A DNA stretch of 64,000 nucleotides, from NCBI GenBank assembly GCA_015350385.1, contig WNKI01000001.1, forward strand, positions 27,908 through 91,907, written 5' to 3'. This DNA is from Aculops lycopersici (lineage: Eukaryota; Arthropoda; Arachnida; Trombidiformes; Eriophyidae). Shown one piece after another: positions 17,141 through 26,509 of the stretch; position 1 is the first letter of the stretch, and each line of letters begins with the position of its first letter. The translations under genes and the position numbers were made by a program. Below the pieces are notes generated by a model. That model saw nothing but the letters and a program-made list of their open reading frames with translations. It was not told the DNA's origin and made no database searches.

Positions 17141-18487
17141 ATGACCAGTCCAGGTCTGAAGAGGCCCCTAGACTTCGAGATGATACCCCAAACGAGCAGC
17201 ACCACGGGCGCGAGTCCAACAAGCGCGCCTGTTGCTCCAGTCTCCAATGGAACCAAAAGGAGGTGTTTAGGTTTAAGCAAACTTGACTATCATAATCCAA
17301 ATTCACCCTTCACCGATCCCTCACTTCTTTTGCCTCCCTTGGCCGACGACATTGCATCCATGATACAGGAAGAAGTCCACCGGTTGCACGGTAATAATCA
17401 TTGTAATGGTAACGAAGCACCTGTTCTTACCCTGCGACAAGCCCAAATGATCTTCGAAAGGCTAATTAAGGAGCGTGAGCATAAACTTCGAGACGAATAT
17501 GATAAGGTGCTTGCCTGTAAAATAGCCGAGCAGTATGACCTCTTAGCAAAAGCGAATTACCTAAACTCCTACGTCGAGTCCACGAGGATACCTGCAACCC
17601 TGCCACCGCCGACTCCAAACCCCTCAATGAATGCCTTAGCCGCGGCCTTTACATCTATTCAGAGGTCCACAGCGACCGCAGCTCCCGCGATACCAGAATT
17701 GTCCAACTATGCTGCTTCATTGACAGCCAATGGGCACTCAAATACCTTATCCAGCCAACATTTGGCATATTCTCTACAGCAACAGGCTGCCGCCCTTCAA
17801 GCTCAGCAACAACAACAGAGAACTAGCATAAATGTTGGCTCGGTGCCAGCTGGGCCAGTTTTGCTGGCCTCAAATCTAGACGAGCAGCTTGCGACACCCG
17901 AGGCACTTTTCACATTGTTTGGAGTTTTTGGAGACGTTATTAGGGTGAAAATTTTGTTCAACAAGAAGGATAATGCTCTAATTCAAATGGCTGATTCGAG
18001 TCAAGCTCAAGTGGCCCAGGGCTACCTTGACAAGCAAAAGGTCTTTGGGAAGGTGGTGCGCGTGATGAGGAGCAAACACCAATTAGTGCAAATGCCTCGC
18101 GAGAGCAACCAGTCTGATGTCGGCCTCACAAAAGACTTTACCAACTCGCCCCTCCATCGATTTAAGATTCCTGGCTCAAGAAACTACTTAAATATTTACC
18201 CGCCCTCCAACACGCTTCACATATCCAACATTCCCATCTCCGCAGAAGAATCAGACATTCAGAAAGCATTTAGGGACGCCTGCGGCTTCGATTACTGCTC
18301 CTTCAAATTCTTCCCCCCGAACCTCAAGGAGCAAAGTCCGGATGTGACCAGGTCCAGGAAGATGGCTTTGATGAAGTTTAATTCCATTGAGCATGCAACC
18401 ATTGCATTGATCAAAATGCACAATTTCCAGATCAGTGAGGAGAACACCCTGCGAGTATCCTTCTCCAAGACTGTGATGCAACAGTAA
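17141..18487 (+). CDS. Akirin-PTBP fusion protein
   Basis: One open frame joins two unrelated families. The N-terminal part is akirin: LKRPLDFE at 6-13, the basic KRRC nuclear signal at about 39-42, an NSPF block with a following helix at about 52-85, and the hallmark helix TLRQAQMIFERLIKEREHKL through AEQYD at about 97-133. A Pro/Ala/Gln-rich linker (about 145-232) follows. The C-terminal part is the last two RNA-binding domains of polypyrimidine-tract-binding protein: RRM3 from GPVLLASNL (about 237), the linker with GLTKDFTNSPLHRFK, and RRM4 from about 355 to the RVSFSK end. PTBP RRM1 and RRM2 are absent. Akirin bridges transcription factors and SWI/SNF, and PTBP controls splicing, so a chromatin-splicing adaptor is conceivable but inferred. 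Whether separate akirin and full PTBP genes exist elsewhere cannot be seen here. Confidence 0.9.
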   Translation: MTSPGLKRPLDFEMIPQTSSTTGASPTSAPVAPVSNGTKRRCLGLSKLDYHNPNSPFTDPSLLLPPLADDIASMIQEEVHRLHGNNHCNGNEAPVLTLRQAQMIFERLIKEREHKLRDEYDKVLACKIAEQYDLLAKANYLNSYVESTRIPATLPPPTPNPSMNALAAAFTSIQRSTATAAPAIPELSNYAASLTANGHSNTLSSQHLAYSLQQQAAALQAQQQQQRTSINVGSVPAGPVLLASNLDEQLATPEALFTLFGVFGDVIRVKILFNKKDNALIQMADSSQAQVAQGYLDKQKVFGKVVRVMRSKHQLVQMPRESNQSDVGLTKDFTNSPLHRFKIPGSRNYLNIYPPSNTLHISNIPISAEESDIQKAFRDACGFDYCSFKFFPPNLKEQSPDVTRSRKMALMKFNSIEHATIALIKMHNFQISEENTLRVSFSKTVMQQ

Positions 18488-18880
18488 TAGAGGCGCCAAA
18501 GTATAAGTCATTTTGTTGGCCTAATCCTCAAGGAAATCCCGATGACTTTCTGGAACTGAGAACTATGAATTCAAAAAACGCCAAGCGCGCGTTGGACAGC
18601 TTCGACTGGGTTGTCCAAATCCACGTACTGTTAGTGGAAGAGCCAGCCATTTGTTAGACTCCTAAATTAAAGCATTTTGGATTCTTAATCGATTTTTGTT
18701 TGCATGTTGCGAGGAATTCAGAAGCACTAGGAGACGTGAGTAGGACTGATGAGTTCGCGACACCCATCAAGTAACAAACAGACAACAGAAGTGGTGGTTG
18801 CATGTTTTATTTCGTAATGTTTGGAGCAACACATATGAACATTCTACTACTTGCATCAGGGACGCAACAAGTGGCGGATG
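18488..18880. other. Convergent gap after akirin-PTBP
   Basis: This 393-bp stretch lies between two stop codons. ATTAAA at 18666-18671 is a likely polyadenylation signal for the fusion gene. No minus-strand frame continues the KIDINS220-like protein here, so its missing domains are not just beyond a small intron. Confidence 0.5.
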
Positions 18881-20395
18881 TTACGCTGTCGCGTGAATTG
18901 AGCTACTGTTCCCATTTGGCTGTTCGAAAAAGTTGTTCAGCATTCCGTTAGAGCGCACCGAGGACTTGCGGCGCGCCTCACTGTCATGATCTTGGACACT
19001 ATAGGTTGAGAGGCCGGCCCTATCGTCGAAGTTTGCATATGGGCTAACTAGAGAGTCGCTACGAGAGTAATACGAGCTCCTGTTGCGCTCGTGGCCATCG
19101 AGCAACGCGGGAAAGATCGGCTTTGCGTCACTTTGGTCTAACGAGAAGGGAGTCTCCTTCCGTTTGTTGGGCTTGTAGATGAGCTGACAGTTTTTCGGGT
19201 TGCTAAGTAGAAGCTCAATCAAGGATCTCGATCGCATGCGAACTGCCGTATGGAGAACGGTGTCGCCAAATTTGTCCGTTGCCGAAACTTTGGCCCCGTG
19301 CATCAACAGCAACTTGGCTAGATCGCAGCGCCTAGACTTGACCGCTCTGATGAGGCACGTTTCGCCCTCGTTGGTTGTGATCTCTAAATTTGGATTAGCC
19401 TTCAGAAGCGCCTCCACTACAGAAACGTTGCCCTTCTCGACGGCCCAAAAGATTGCGCTCTTCTTGTCGAAGCCTATGTGGTCGATATCGGCTTTGGCCT
19501 CGATTAAAGCCAACACAATCTCTACATGGCCGCTCTTGGCCGCGTGAATCAACGCCGTGTGTCCATAACGATCGCTGAGGTTAACAAATGCGTTCTTCTC
19601 TATTAGCAGCTTTGCAATTTCGTACAAACCATCTTTGCTGGCCACAATCAACGGCGATAAACGTTGAGAGTCGCAGGTATTCACATTGAGCTCGTATCTC
19701 AACAGGATCTTGGTGGTTTCGATATAATTTCCTCGAACGGCCGTGAGTAGTGCAGACCAACCAAACATTCCGGTAGCATTGATGTTGGCACCCGCCTGTA
19801 GCAGAACCTCCACTACCTCGCTATGTCCCTTGCGACATGCCCAAATGAGCGGTGTGGTTCCATACTTGTCGGCGGCGTCAACCTTTGCACCATGCTTCAG
19901 TAATAAGCGCACTATCTCGGCATGTCCCCTTCCGGCCGCCCAAATGGGACAACTCAGGTGGTCGCTGTCGAAGACATTGACGAAGGCGCCTGCCTCGAGA
20001 AGCAACTTGGCGCACTGAGTGCTACCATAGTAACAGGCGTACATGAGAGCAGTCCAGTCGTAGGAATCTGTAGCATTGACCTTGGCACCACTAGCGATTA
20101 AAAGCGAGCAACACTCTTCACTATTCCTTTTGGCGCAAACCATCAGACAGCTCATTTGGTCCTCGTTGGTTTGATTAATGTTTAAACCAAACTGAATAAA
20201 CTTTCTCAGGATTTGGTGGCGATTGAGCTCGCAAGCGGTGAACAGGAGGAAGTGATTTATCTCTGGCGGCTTGACATCCTCGAGAAGCTTGCTGATGGCT
20301 GCCAAATCGTCTTGTCGTATGGCCTTCAGTGCAATCACACCCACGGGACTCAAGACTTCCTCACTGGGTCCCACTGGCGGCTGGACCAGTTTCAT
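18881..20395 (-). CDS. KIDINS220/ARMS-like ankyrin protein lacking the NTPase and membrane region
   Basis: About eleven ankyrin repeats fill residues 30-420. Their sequence, not just their fold, follows the N-terminal ankyrin block of KIDINS220/ARMS: PIWAAGRGHAEIV, ADKYGTTPLIWACRKGH, AIFWAVEKGNVSVV, GAKVSATDKFGDTVLHTAVR, and an ending with IYKPNKRKETPFSLD. In KIDINS220 this is followed by a KAP P-loop NTPase with membrane helices and a long tail. Here the protein stops after a 75-residue Ser/Asn-rich tail. At 504 residues against roughly 1700 it would be a soluble ankyrin adaptor. KIDINS220 normally links neurotrophin and other receptors to signalling. Downstream sequence offers no missing exon. 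It could be a truncated orthologue or a paralogue beside a full gene elsewhere. Confidence 0.82.
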   Translation of the reverse strand: MKLVQPPVGPSEEVLSPVGVIALKAIRQDDLAAISKLLEDVKPPEINHFLLFTACELNRHQILRKFIQFGLNINQTNEDQMSCLMVCAKRNSEECCSLLIASGAKVNATDSYDWTALMYACYYGSTQCAKLLLEAGAFVNVFDSDHLSCPIWAAGRGHAEIVRLLLKHGAKVDAADKYGTTPLIWACRKGHSEVVEVLLQAGANINATGMFGWSALLTAVRGNYIETTKILLRYELNVNTCDSQRLSPLIVASKDGLYEIAKLLIEKNAFVNLSDRYGHTALIHAAKSGHVEIVLALIEAKADIDHIGFDKKSAIFWAVEKGNVSVVEALLKANPNLEITTNEGETCLIRAVKSRRCDLAKLLLMHGAKVSATDKFGDTVLHTAVRMRSRSLIELLLSNPKNCQLIYKPNKRKETPFSLDQSDAKPIFPALLDGHERNRSSYYSRSDSLVSPYANFDDRAGLSTYSVQDHDSEARRKSSVRSNGMLNNFFEQPNGNSSSIHATA

Positions 20396-22598
20396 TCTTT
20401 GATCTCTTTGCTCGTCGATGCCGATAAGCGGCCACTTGATGCTTGATATCAGAAAGACGAGACTACAGGTCGCTCCGGTTTTTTGATCAAATAAAATGGA
20501 ACCAAACTCGACTTTAGATTTTGAAGGAAAGATGGCCGGAATCTCCTTCTGGCTGCTTTTCAGTTGAATTCAATAGTATACTTGGACAACTGTCGAGAAA
20601 ACTTGCCGCGTCGGGTCGCTTCGCGATAGACTTTTCTAGCTACTCCATTGAACTGTTGTGCTCGAAAGTTCACTATGTGACTAGTTGTTGAGGATTCCTC
20701 GTCGCTTTGCAACCCCTAATCTTATAATCCGAAATATATACCAACTCGCTGTTCGATTGTCACTACATTTCTATAAACTAAAACTGCAGGCGCGAAACGC
20801 AGTTAGCTCAGCTCAACAGGTGAGTTCTTCTACTTGACGCACGCTTACTTAGTCGCTAGAGCCCAGCGCGGAATTGGATAATACTCTTCGCACTTGAAAA
20901 CGGATTTTGTTTACGACTCGCGCACAACAAAAGTTGAGTGGATATTTCGTTGTCACGCCTGAGTCCCGTTGGTCTAGCTTGACGGCGCTCACAACCCGCA
21001 ACTCGATACTCGAAACACGATTGATACAATGATAGTTGTCAGGCACACAAGGCTATCTCATTGACAAGCTCGCCACCGTCGCTGCCACTCATTAGCAAGG
21101 CGAATTTGTAAGCGTAGAAGGCACAACAACGAGTGATTGCCCCGAGGCCAGCGAGAGTGACACAGTATCTATGAAATTCCAGCATTGGCTCGACGAGCCG
21201 CCGACATTTCAGCCTCGAACTCGCTCTCTAATTAGCGACTTGAGCCTCTCATTGCTGCTCTTTGTCAGTCTCGAGTCCAATGCAGCGCTTCGAGGTGGAT
21301 GTTGTGTATAACTAGTTTCATAACTCCGAACAAGTGGCTTGTTACTCGTTTCATAAGCGTTGGCTCATTTATTCATCAACTCGTAACGAAAACACGAATG
21401 CCTGTAGCCGCAACAGCCACTGGATATGTCGAAGTGCGAGTATGGTTGTGCCCCACCTGAAGTCGCTGCCAGAACTAGCAAGCAGAGCAAAGTGAAAAAG
21501 TTTTATTCATGAGGTAGAATCGCGAAGTATCTCACCGACGAGATCAAGCCAGCTAATCACAATGGGAACCTAGCAACAGTCTATCGCTTCCATGCCTCGA
21601 CGACGTGATGACGGTACGAGCCAGAGACGAGATGTAGAGCAGCTCCCGCTCGGTTCCCATGGTGGCCACTCAGAGCCCACCAATGGTTACTCTGGCAAAC
21701 CACTTGTTGCTTCAACAGCCTGTTGCCTCCTCACTCAGACCCAATGATCGGTCACAGCAACGCAGGCTAGCCGCTGAGAGCTCCTACGCACAGACACCGT
21801 CCGATTGCAAACACACACGCACTCCTGTGTGGAAGCTGCGGCCAGCGAAGGGCTGGGATGTTGTTTCGGGTTTCCTTGAATTCGCTCCTTCGTTTTGCAT
21901 TTGTGTTTGCCCAAATCTCATCGCCACTTATCTTTAGACCATCTCCGCCTGATAAAACAAGACACAAAGGCGCTCCTTTGATTGGAACCAAATTGCCGAT
22001 ACTCACTTATCAGTAACAATGAGCCTAGAATGATGAGGACTGCTTTCGACACCAAAGCAACCAGCACGCCGACTCCAAGTCAAACCTCCAACTCCAGACT
22101 GCAATAAGGACCACTAGACTTATCGCCGACAACGAATGGCAACTCGAGCTTGAAGATAAACAATCCGGTGACCTGAAGCTTTCGCCATGAGGCTATCTAT
22201 AGTGCATCCAACAGCCAGGGTGCAGTGACTTGCAACAAGCAACTATTACAATTTTACTCGACAAGTAAGTCTCACCTAAGACACTATTATCCCCACTATC
22301 GATTGATTGCTGTTCGTTTAAATTTAAGCAACAACTCAATCGTCCAATTTGAGGCCATCAGTTTACACCTTGAACCAATATTATTATCAACATCACCAGA
22401 CAACTGCGTCACCCGATGAATCATCCTAGATAGAATAATTGACTGCTTTGATTCACCCTACGCCTTGACAACCAACCAGAGAAGCAAGGAAACCCCACTT
22501 GTATTTTAACTTATGATCCAACGCTATTCATGTATCTATGGGTGTGATAGGATCTATCTGATAGTAACAAGTATTAGAAGGCTTATGTAAACATAACT
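20396..22598. other. Long divergent non-coding region between KIDINS220-like gene and Numb
   Basis: 2.2 kb without a convincing coding frame. It contains a good plus-strand promoter with a splice donor (20735-20825, listed separately). A minus-strand splice-donor-like AAGTGAGTAT lies at about 22007-21998 and could mark a 5' UTR intron of the KIDINS220-like gene. Splice signals on both strands suggest that much of this region is 5' UTR intron. Small open frames here look random in composition. Confidence 0.5.
20735..20825 (+). promoter_or_regulatory. Probable Numb core promoter and 5' UTR exon with splice donor
   Basis: TATATA at 20735-20740 is followed 27 bp later by an initiator-like TCACT (A at 20762), then 58 bp further by CAG|GTGAGT, a near-perfect 5' splice site (exon would end at 20819). 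The next plus-strand coding start is Numb at 22599. AG acceptor candidates lie at about 22566 and 22578. Promoter spacing is seen; the transcript is inferred. Confidence 0.45.
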
Positions 22599-23378
22599 AT
22601 GCAGCGACTGAGAAGTTTTAGAGAAAGTTTTAGGAGGAAAAAGGACAAAGTCTCTGAACCAAACAATGTACATCAATGGCATTCCGACGAAGTTGGTGTT
22701 CGACAGGGTAATTGTACCTTCCCCATCAAGTATTTGGGTTGTGTGGAAGTGTTCGAATCGCGAGGCATGCCAATTTGCGAGGAAGCGCTGAAAGTATTAC
22801 GTAGCACCAAGAGGAAAGCCATTCGGGGAACGCTATTCGTAACAGGTGATGGGCTTAGAGTAGTGGATGGCGAAACTAGAGGTCTGATCGTTGACCAGAC
22901 GATAGAGAAAGTATCTTTTTGTGCTCCCGATCGAAACAATGACCGTGGATTTGCATACATATGCCGGGATGGAACAACTCGACGATGGATGTGCCATGGT
23001 TTTCATGCTGTAGGAAGTACTGGCGAGCGTCTGTCCCATGCCGTCGGTTGTGCATTTGCAATCTGTCTAGAGAGGAAACAGAAACGCGACCTCGAGGCCG
23101 CCGAGCTAGCCGCCGCGGCTTTGAACAATCATCACCAGCAACCTAGAGACCATAACACATTTAGGATAGCCGAACCCCCGCCAATGAGACCTGTGGTGAA
23201 TCCTTATGCTATAGATAGACCCCACGCGACTCCACTCATGCTACAGCGACAAACCTCTTTCAGACCTCTCAGTAACCTGAGATCACAATCACCTTTCAAA
23301 CGGCAGCTTTCACTCAAGCTGACCAGCACCCAACCGAATCACCATAGAGACTTGCTCAAAACTAGTAGTCAACTTTGA
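22599..23378 (+). CDS. numb: Numb, short form lacking the endocytic C-terminus
   Basis: Numb is a cortical adaptor that inhibits Notch and is segregated during asymmetric division. The N-terminus MQRLRSFRESFRRKKDK and the PTB domain (about 25-170; VKYLG-like IKYLGCVEVFESRGM, GDGLRVVD, LIVDQTIEKVSFCAPDRN, FAYICRDGTTRRW, GERLSHAVGCAFA) are unmistakable. The conserved Numb block SFRPLSNLRSQSPFKRQLSLKL lies at about 222-243. The protein then ends at 259 residues, whereas animal Numb is usually 550-650. The missing part normally carries DPF and NPF motifs for AP-2 and Eps15 binding. The stop codon lies 10 bp from the stop of the convergent eIF2B epsilon gene, so there is no room for further exons next door. 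The PTB lacks the 11-residue insert of the long vertebrate isoform. Confidence 0.94.
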   Translation: MQRLRSFRESFRRKKDKVSEPNNVHQWHSDEVGVRQGNCTFPIKYLGCVEVFESRGMPICEEALKVLRSTKRKAIRGTLFVTGDGLRVVDGETRGLIVDQTIEKVSFCAPDRNNDRGFAYICRDGTTRRWMCHGFHAVGSTGERLSHAVGCAFAICLERKQKRDLEAAELAAAALNNHHQQPRDHNTFRIAEPPPMRPVVNPYAIDRPHATPLMLQRQTSFRPLSNLRSQSPFKRQLSLKLTSTQPNHHRDLLKTSSQL

Positions 23379-23388
23379 TTAGATCCCT

Positions 23389-24987
23389 TTAATCGTCATC
23401 CTCCTCGGACGATGAATCTGGTTCAGCCTCCAAGAATGTCCTCAGCTTCTTAAAGTTTGGCTTTTCCCTTAAAGTCCTCTGTGGTTCGTTAGCCTTATCG
23501 AACTCCTGGAACCAACGTAAGATCGAATCCTCGTCTAGGACATCTATTTCGTACAATTTGTAAAATACTTTAGCTAATACAACATCGTTAAGAAATTTAA
23601 GCTCACCGAGTAGGCATTTATCCTCCATTGCGGATAAGAAGATCTTTCTAGATTCATCGCTCTTGATGTAATTGAGAAGGAATTCATTGAACTTGTCGAT
23701 TGAGGTCTCCACTATGTTAGAATATTCGGACACATTTGTTGGAGTATTGGTTAACTTATGAGGTAGCATGAGGAGAGAGTGAGCTATCGTCTCGTAGACA
23801 TCATCGATGCTGATATAATAGGCGTGTTTCGATGAGTTCACTTCGAGGACCAAATTCTTGTTTTGAATCGTCTCCTCATAACCGCGAACCAAACTATCTA
23901 GAACTTCGTGCAAAAATAGGTCCTCGTCGTCAGTAACAGGGTCCTCAGATTCTGACTCGGTCTCGCTATCTACTGAATCGTCACTTGGTAAATTCGATAG
24001 GTACTCTTCTGTATTGAGACGTGTGCAGTCAATGAGAGAGTCGTTGACGAGTTTCCTTAAGACCTGGCACCTGTCGCTCCTCTTGTAGAGTAGGTTTGTG
24101 TCGAACTTATCCTTCCTCTGATTGATTGCAAAACCGAAATCGGCCATTCGTTGACTGAAGAGATCATCAACGATATGAATGTAGACACTCCCTCCAAGAA
24201 CCTCCTTATTGTCAAACGATGCTTGGATAAACTCGGCCTCAGAGTGACAGTCAAATAACTCAGCGTATTCGGCAGGTACGTTGGTAGAATATATAGAGAG
24301 ATTTGTGCTACATAAGTTAGTGTGAATCTTCACAGAATCTCGTTCTAGGAATATCTCAGATGGCACTTCAATGGACTTTTTGGGTATCTTGTCAACAACC
24401 GTCCCGCTACTCTCACTTTCTGACACTCTACCAGATACATAATGCAGTAACAGTCCCGAGCGTGGATCTGTAATGTAAATGGGAAATTCACTGATTTCAG
24501 CTGGATTCTTAGTGAAGAGATTCCTCACTATAGATGTAAGAAGGACGCTCCGGTCCACCTTCTTGAGATTCTTATGGGCTTGCAATAGTTCCGCGAGAGG
24601 CAAGTTGCCACAACAGCCGACGTCCATGATTACAAAATCGGTCTTAATCAATGCCTTGGCGTCTAGATCTCTCAAGCAGTCGCCAGTGGATCTATTATGC
24701 TCCGAGGAATGGACTTGTATAGTCATTGATGCTGGTACATTTTCGGTTCTTTGGAATAATTTCACTAGTTCTCTGATTTGTTGGACATTATCTGGCAAGC
24801 AACATACATAGACCTCATCAAATTGCTCAATCAATAGCCACTCCAAACTGTACCTGATAAAAGGTTTTGAATCGGCGCGCCCGTCGGGAGTTCGACATCC
24901 AATCGCCTTATAATCAACAATAACAGCTTGTTTGATATCCTCTTTCTTTATCTGCTCCTTGACCTTGAGTCCACTTGGCTTGCTCAT
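23389..24987 (-). CDS. eIF2Bepsilon: eIF2B epsilon, catalytic subunit, without the beta-helix domain
   Basis: eIF2B exchanges GDP for GTP on eIF2 and is the target of the integrated stress response. The nucleotidyltransferase-like domain (about 15-290) shows GDCLRDLDAKALIKTDFVI and a conserved block ending in EVLGGSVYIHI. An acidic linker (about 345-372) leads to the catalytic W2/HEAT domain (about 375-532), with YEIDVLDEDSILRWFQEFD and the EAEPDSSSEEDDD end that binds eIF2. The left-handed beta-helix of hexapeptide repeats that lies between these domains in other animals is missing: the frame goes from the first domain to the acidic linker in about 60 residues. Length is 532 against about 720. 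That domain normally pairs with eIF2B gamma, which is encoded 5 kb away here and keeps its own helix. Confidence 0.93.
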   Translation of the reverse strand: MSKPSGLKVKEQIKKEDIKQAVIVDYKAIGCRTPDGRADSKPFIRYSLEWLLIEQFDEVYVCCLPDNVQQIRELVKLFQRTENVPASMTIQVHSSEHNRSTGDCLRDLDAKALIKTDFVIMDVGCCGNLPLAELLQAHKNLKKVDRSVLLTSIVRNLFTKNPAEISEFPIYITDPRSGLLLHYVSGRVSESESSGTVVDKIPKKSIEVPSEIFLERDSVKIHTNLCSTNLSIYSTNVPAEYAELFDCHSEAEFIQASFDNKEVLGGSVYIHIVDDLFSQRMADFGFAINQRKDKFDTNLLYKRSDRCQVLRKLVNDSLIDCTRLNTEEYLSNLPSDDSVDSETESESEDPVTDDEDLFLHEVLDSLVRGYEETIQNKNLVLEVNSSKHAYYISIDDVYETIAHSLLMLPHKLTNTPTNVSEYSNIVETSIDKFNEFLLNYIKSDESRKIFLSAMEDKCLLGELKFLNDVVLAKVFYKLYEIDVLDEDSILRWFQEFDKANEPQRTLREKPNFKKLRTFLEAEPDSSSEEDDD

Positions 24988-25325
24988 TCTGAATTTTTCA
25001 TGTGTTAGTCCCAGAATTTAACATATATAATATTCATTTCATCATTAAGGAAATAGAATTCGGGAACCATGTGGCCAGACGACGAGTTGTTGTTGTGAAT
25101 GAAAATCGATGTCGCAGATGGCACTGTTCGACGGCACCGACGTTCACTCTGCACCGCTCCACTTGCGGCGACGGTCCAACGACGCGCAACTCAAATGCAA
25201 TATCGCAAAATTCTTCAACTCCAGATAATCTAGGAAATATTCCAATTAGGGCCCTATTATTAACAAATTAATTATTCTGATGATTTAAATTCCAGACTAT
25301 CCGGCGTGAAAAGTCTTCCGCCAAA
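24988..25325. promoter_or_regulatory. Divergent promoter region of eIF2B epsilon and TFIIE alpha
   Basis: The 338-bp gap lies between two head-to-head genes. No TATA/initiator pair is obvious. Its placement alone supports a shared promoter. Confidence 0.45.
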
Positions 25326-26396
25326 ATGTCTAGCCTCGAGGATATTCCGAAGCCTCTCACTAAATTACTCAGACTTATTATGAGAGGTTTCTACAATATC
25401 GAGCAAAAGCTGGTTATTGACATGCTAGTTCGACGCAGAGAAACTAAAGAGGACGACTTGGTCGAGGTACTGAAGTTTGAGAGGAAACACCTAAGATCTC
25501 TAATACAGCAAATGAGGCAGGACAAGTTCATAAATGTTCGCTTAATTATGGAAACAGACGAAGATGGAAAATCAAGTCGTCGTAATTATTACAGTGTCAA
25601 TTACAGAATGTTTGTTAATGTTGTCAAATACAAGATTGACCACATGAGACGAAAGTTAGAAACCGAAGAGCGTGATCTCACATCTAGAGCTAGTTTTATT
25701 TGTCAAACTTGTAGAAAGACATATACCGATTTAGAGGTAAACAGGATAATTGATTACGCCACAGGTTTGTTCAAATGCGAGCACTGTGGCGGTATTGTTG
25801 ACGAAGATCCGAATGTTAGACCCAAGGCAGATTCCAGAGCTGTAATGGCCAACTTCAACCAGCAGATGGAACCCATTTACGCCTTGCTTCAAGAGACAGA
25901 GAGCATTAAGTGGTCCATTTACGAGGCAGACCAAAACAATATAACAGTGACTAATAGTGCATCCGGAGATACTAGCAACGGACGTCTAGCTAGTGCCGGC
26001 TCAAATTTAATGACAAATGGCAACCCGGCCTCAGATCAACAAGGCCAAGGGGTTAATGTTAATGCCAACCTCCAAGACAATTACCCTGTCAAAATTGTGG
26101 GTCTGGAGGAGAGAGAAAAGGAGGAGGAGCGAAGAAACAACCGTATAGTGATAACACCTGAGGTCGAGGCGCTGCTACTTCGCGAAGAGAGTTCAGCTAA
26201 TCCATCGACAACCGCCCAAGAAAGTTCTCACGACGAGGACGGACCTGCCAACCATCCGACGTTGTTGATAAATGTTGGAGATTCAGAAGTACCTGTCGAT
26301 ATGATTGCCGATGAGCATGTTGGCATCATGACCCATCAGCAGCGAGAAGACTATCAGCGATTGATGCGTCAGGTGTATAACCTCGTGTTTGGCTGA
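25326..26396 (+). CDS. TfIIEalpha: TFIIE alpha, general transcription factor
   Basis: TFIIE recruits and regulates TFIIH at RNA polymerase II promoters. The N-terminal winged helix (about 8-105, including the VIDMLVRR and RKHLRSLIQQM helices) is followed by a zinc ribbon with C-x2-C at about 126/129 (CQTC) and C-x2-C at about 150/153 (CEHC). The stretch NYYSVNYRMFVNVVKYKIDHMRRKLE matches the family. A disordered region and a C-terminal acidic segment with a closing helix (LMRQVYNLVFG) follow; the family uses this region for TFIIH contact. 356 residues is a little short against about 440 in mammals. The ATG sits in a good AAAATG context. It converges on RPLP1. Confidence 0.95.
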   Translation: MSSLEDIPKPLTKLLRLIMRGFYNIEQKLVIDMLVRRRETKEDDLVEVLKFERKHLRSLIQQMRQDKFINVRLIMETDEDGKSSRRNYYSVNYRMFVNVVKYKIDHMRRKLETEERDLTSRASFICQTCRKTYTDLEVNRIIDYATGLFKCEHCGGIVDEDPNVRPKADSRAVMANFNQQMEPIYALLQETESIKWSIYEADQNNITVTNSASGDTSNGRLASAGSNLMTNGNPASDQQGQGVNVNANLQDNYPVKIVGLEEREKEEERRNNRIVITPEVEALLLREESSANPSTTAQESSHDEDGPANHPTLLINVGDSEVPVDMIADEHVGIMTHQQREDYQRLMRQVYNLVFG

Positions 26397-26509
26397 GGGG
26401 AAAGTATACAACTCGAACAATTATTGCTTGTGGCTTGACATCAATTTATATTTGTCGTGTATCATTCACATCTATGTATATATACGCAGATTGTTCAATT
26501 GTCTTTGAT

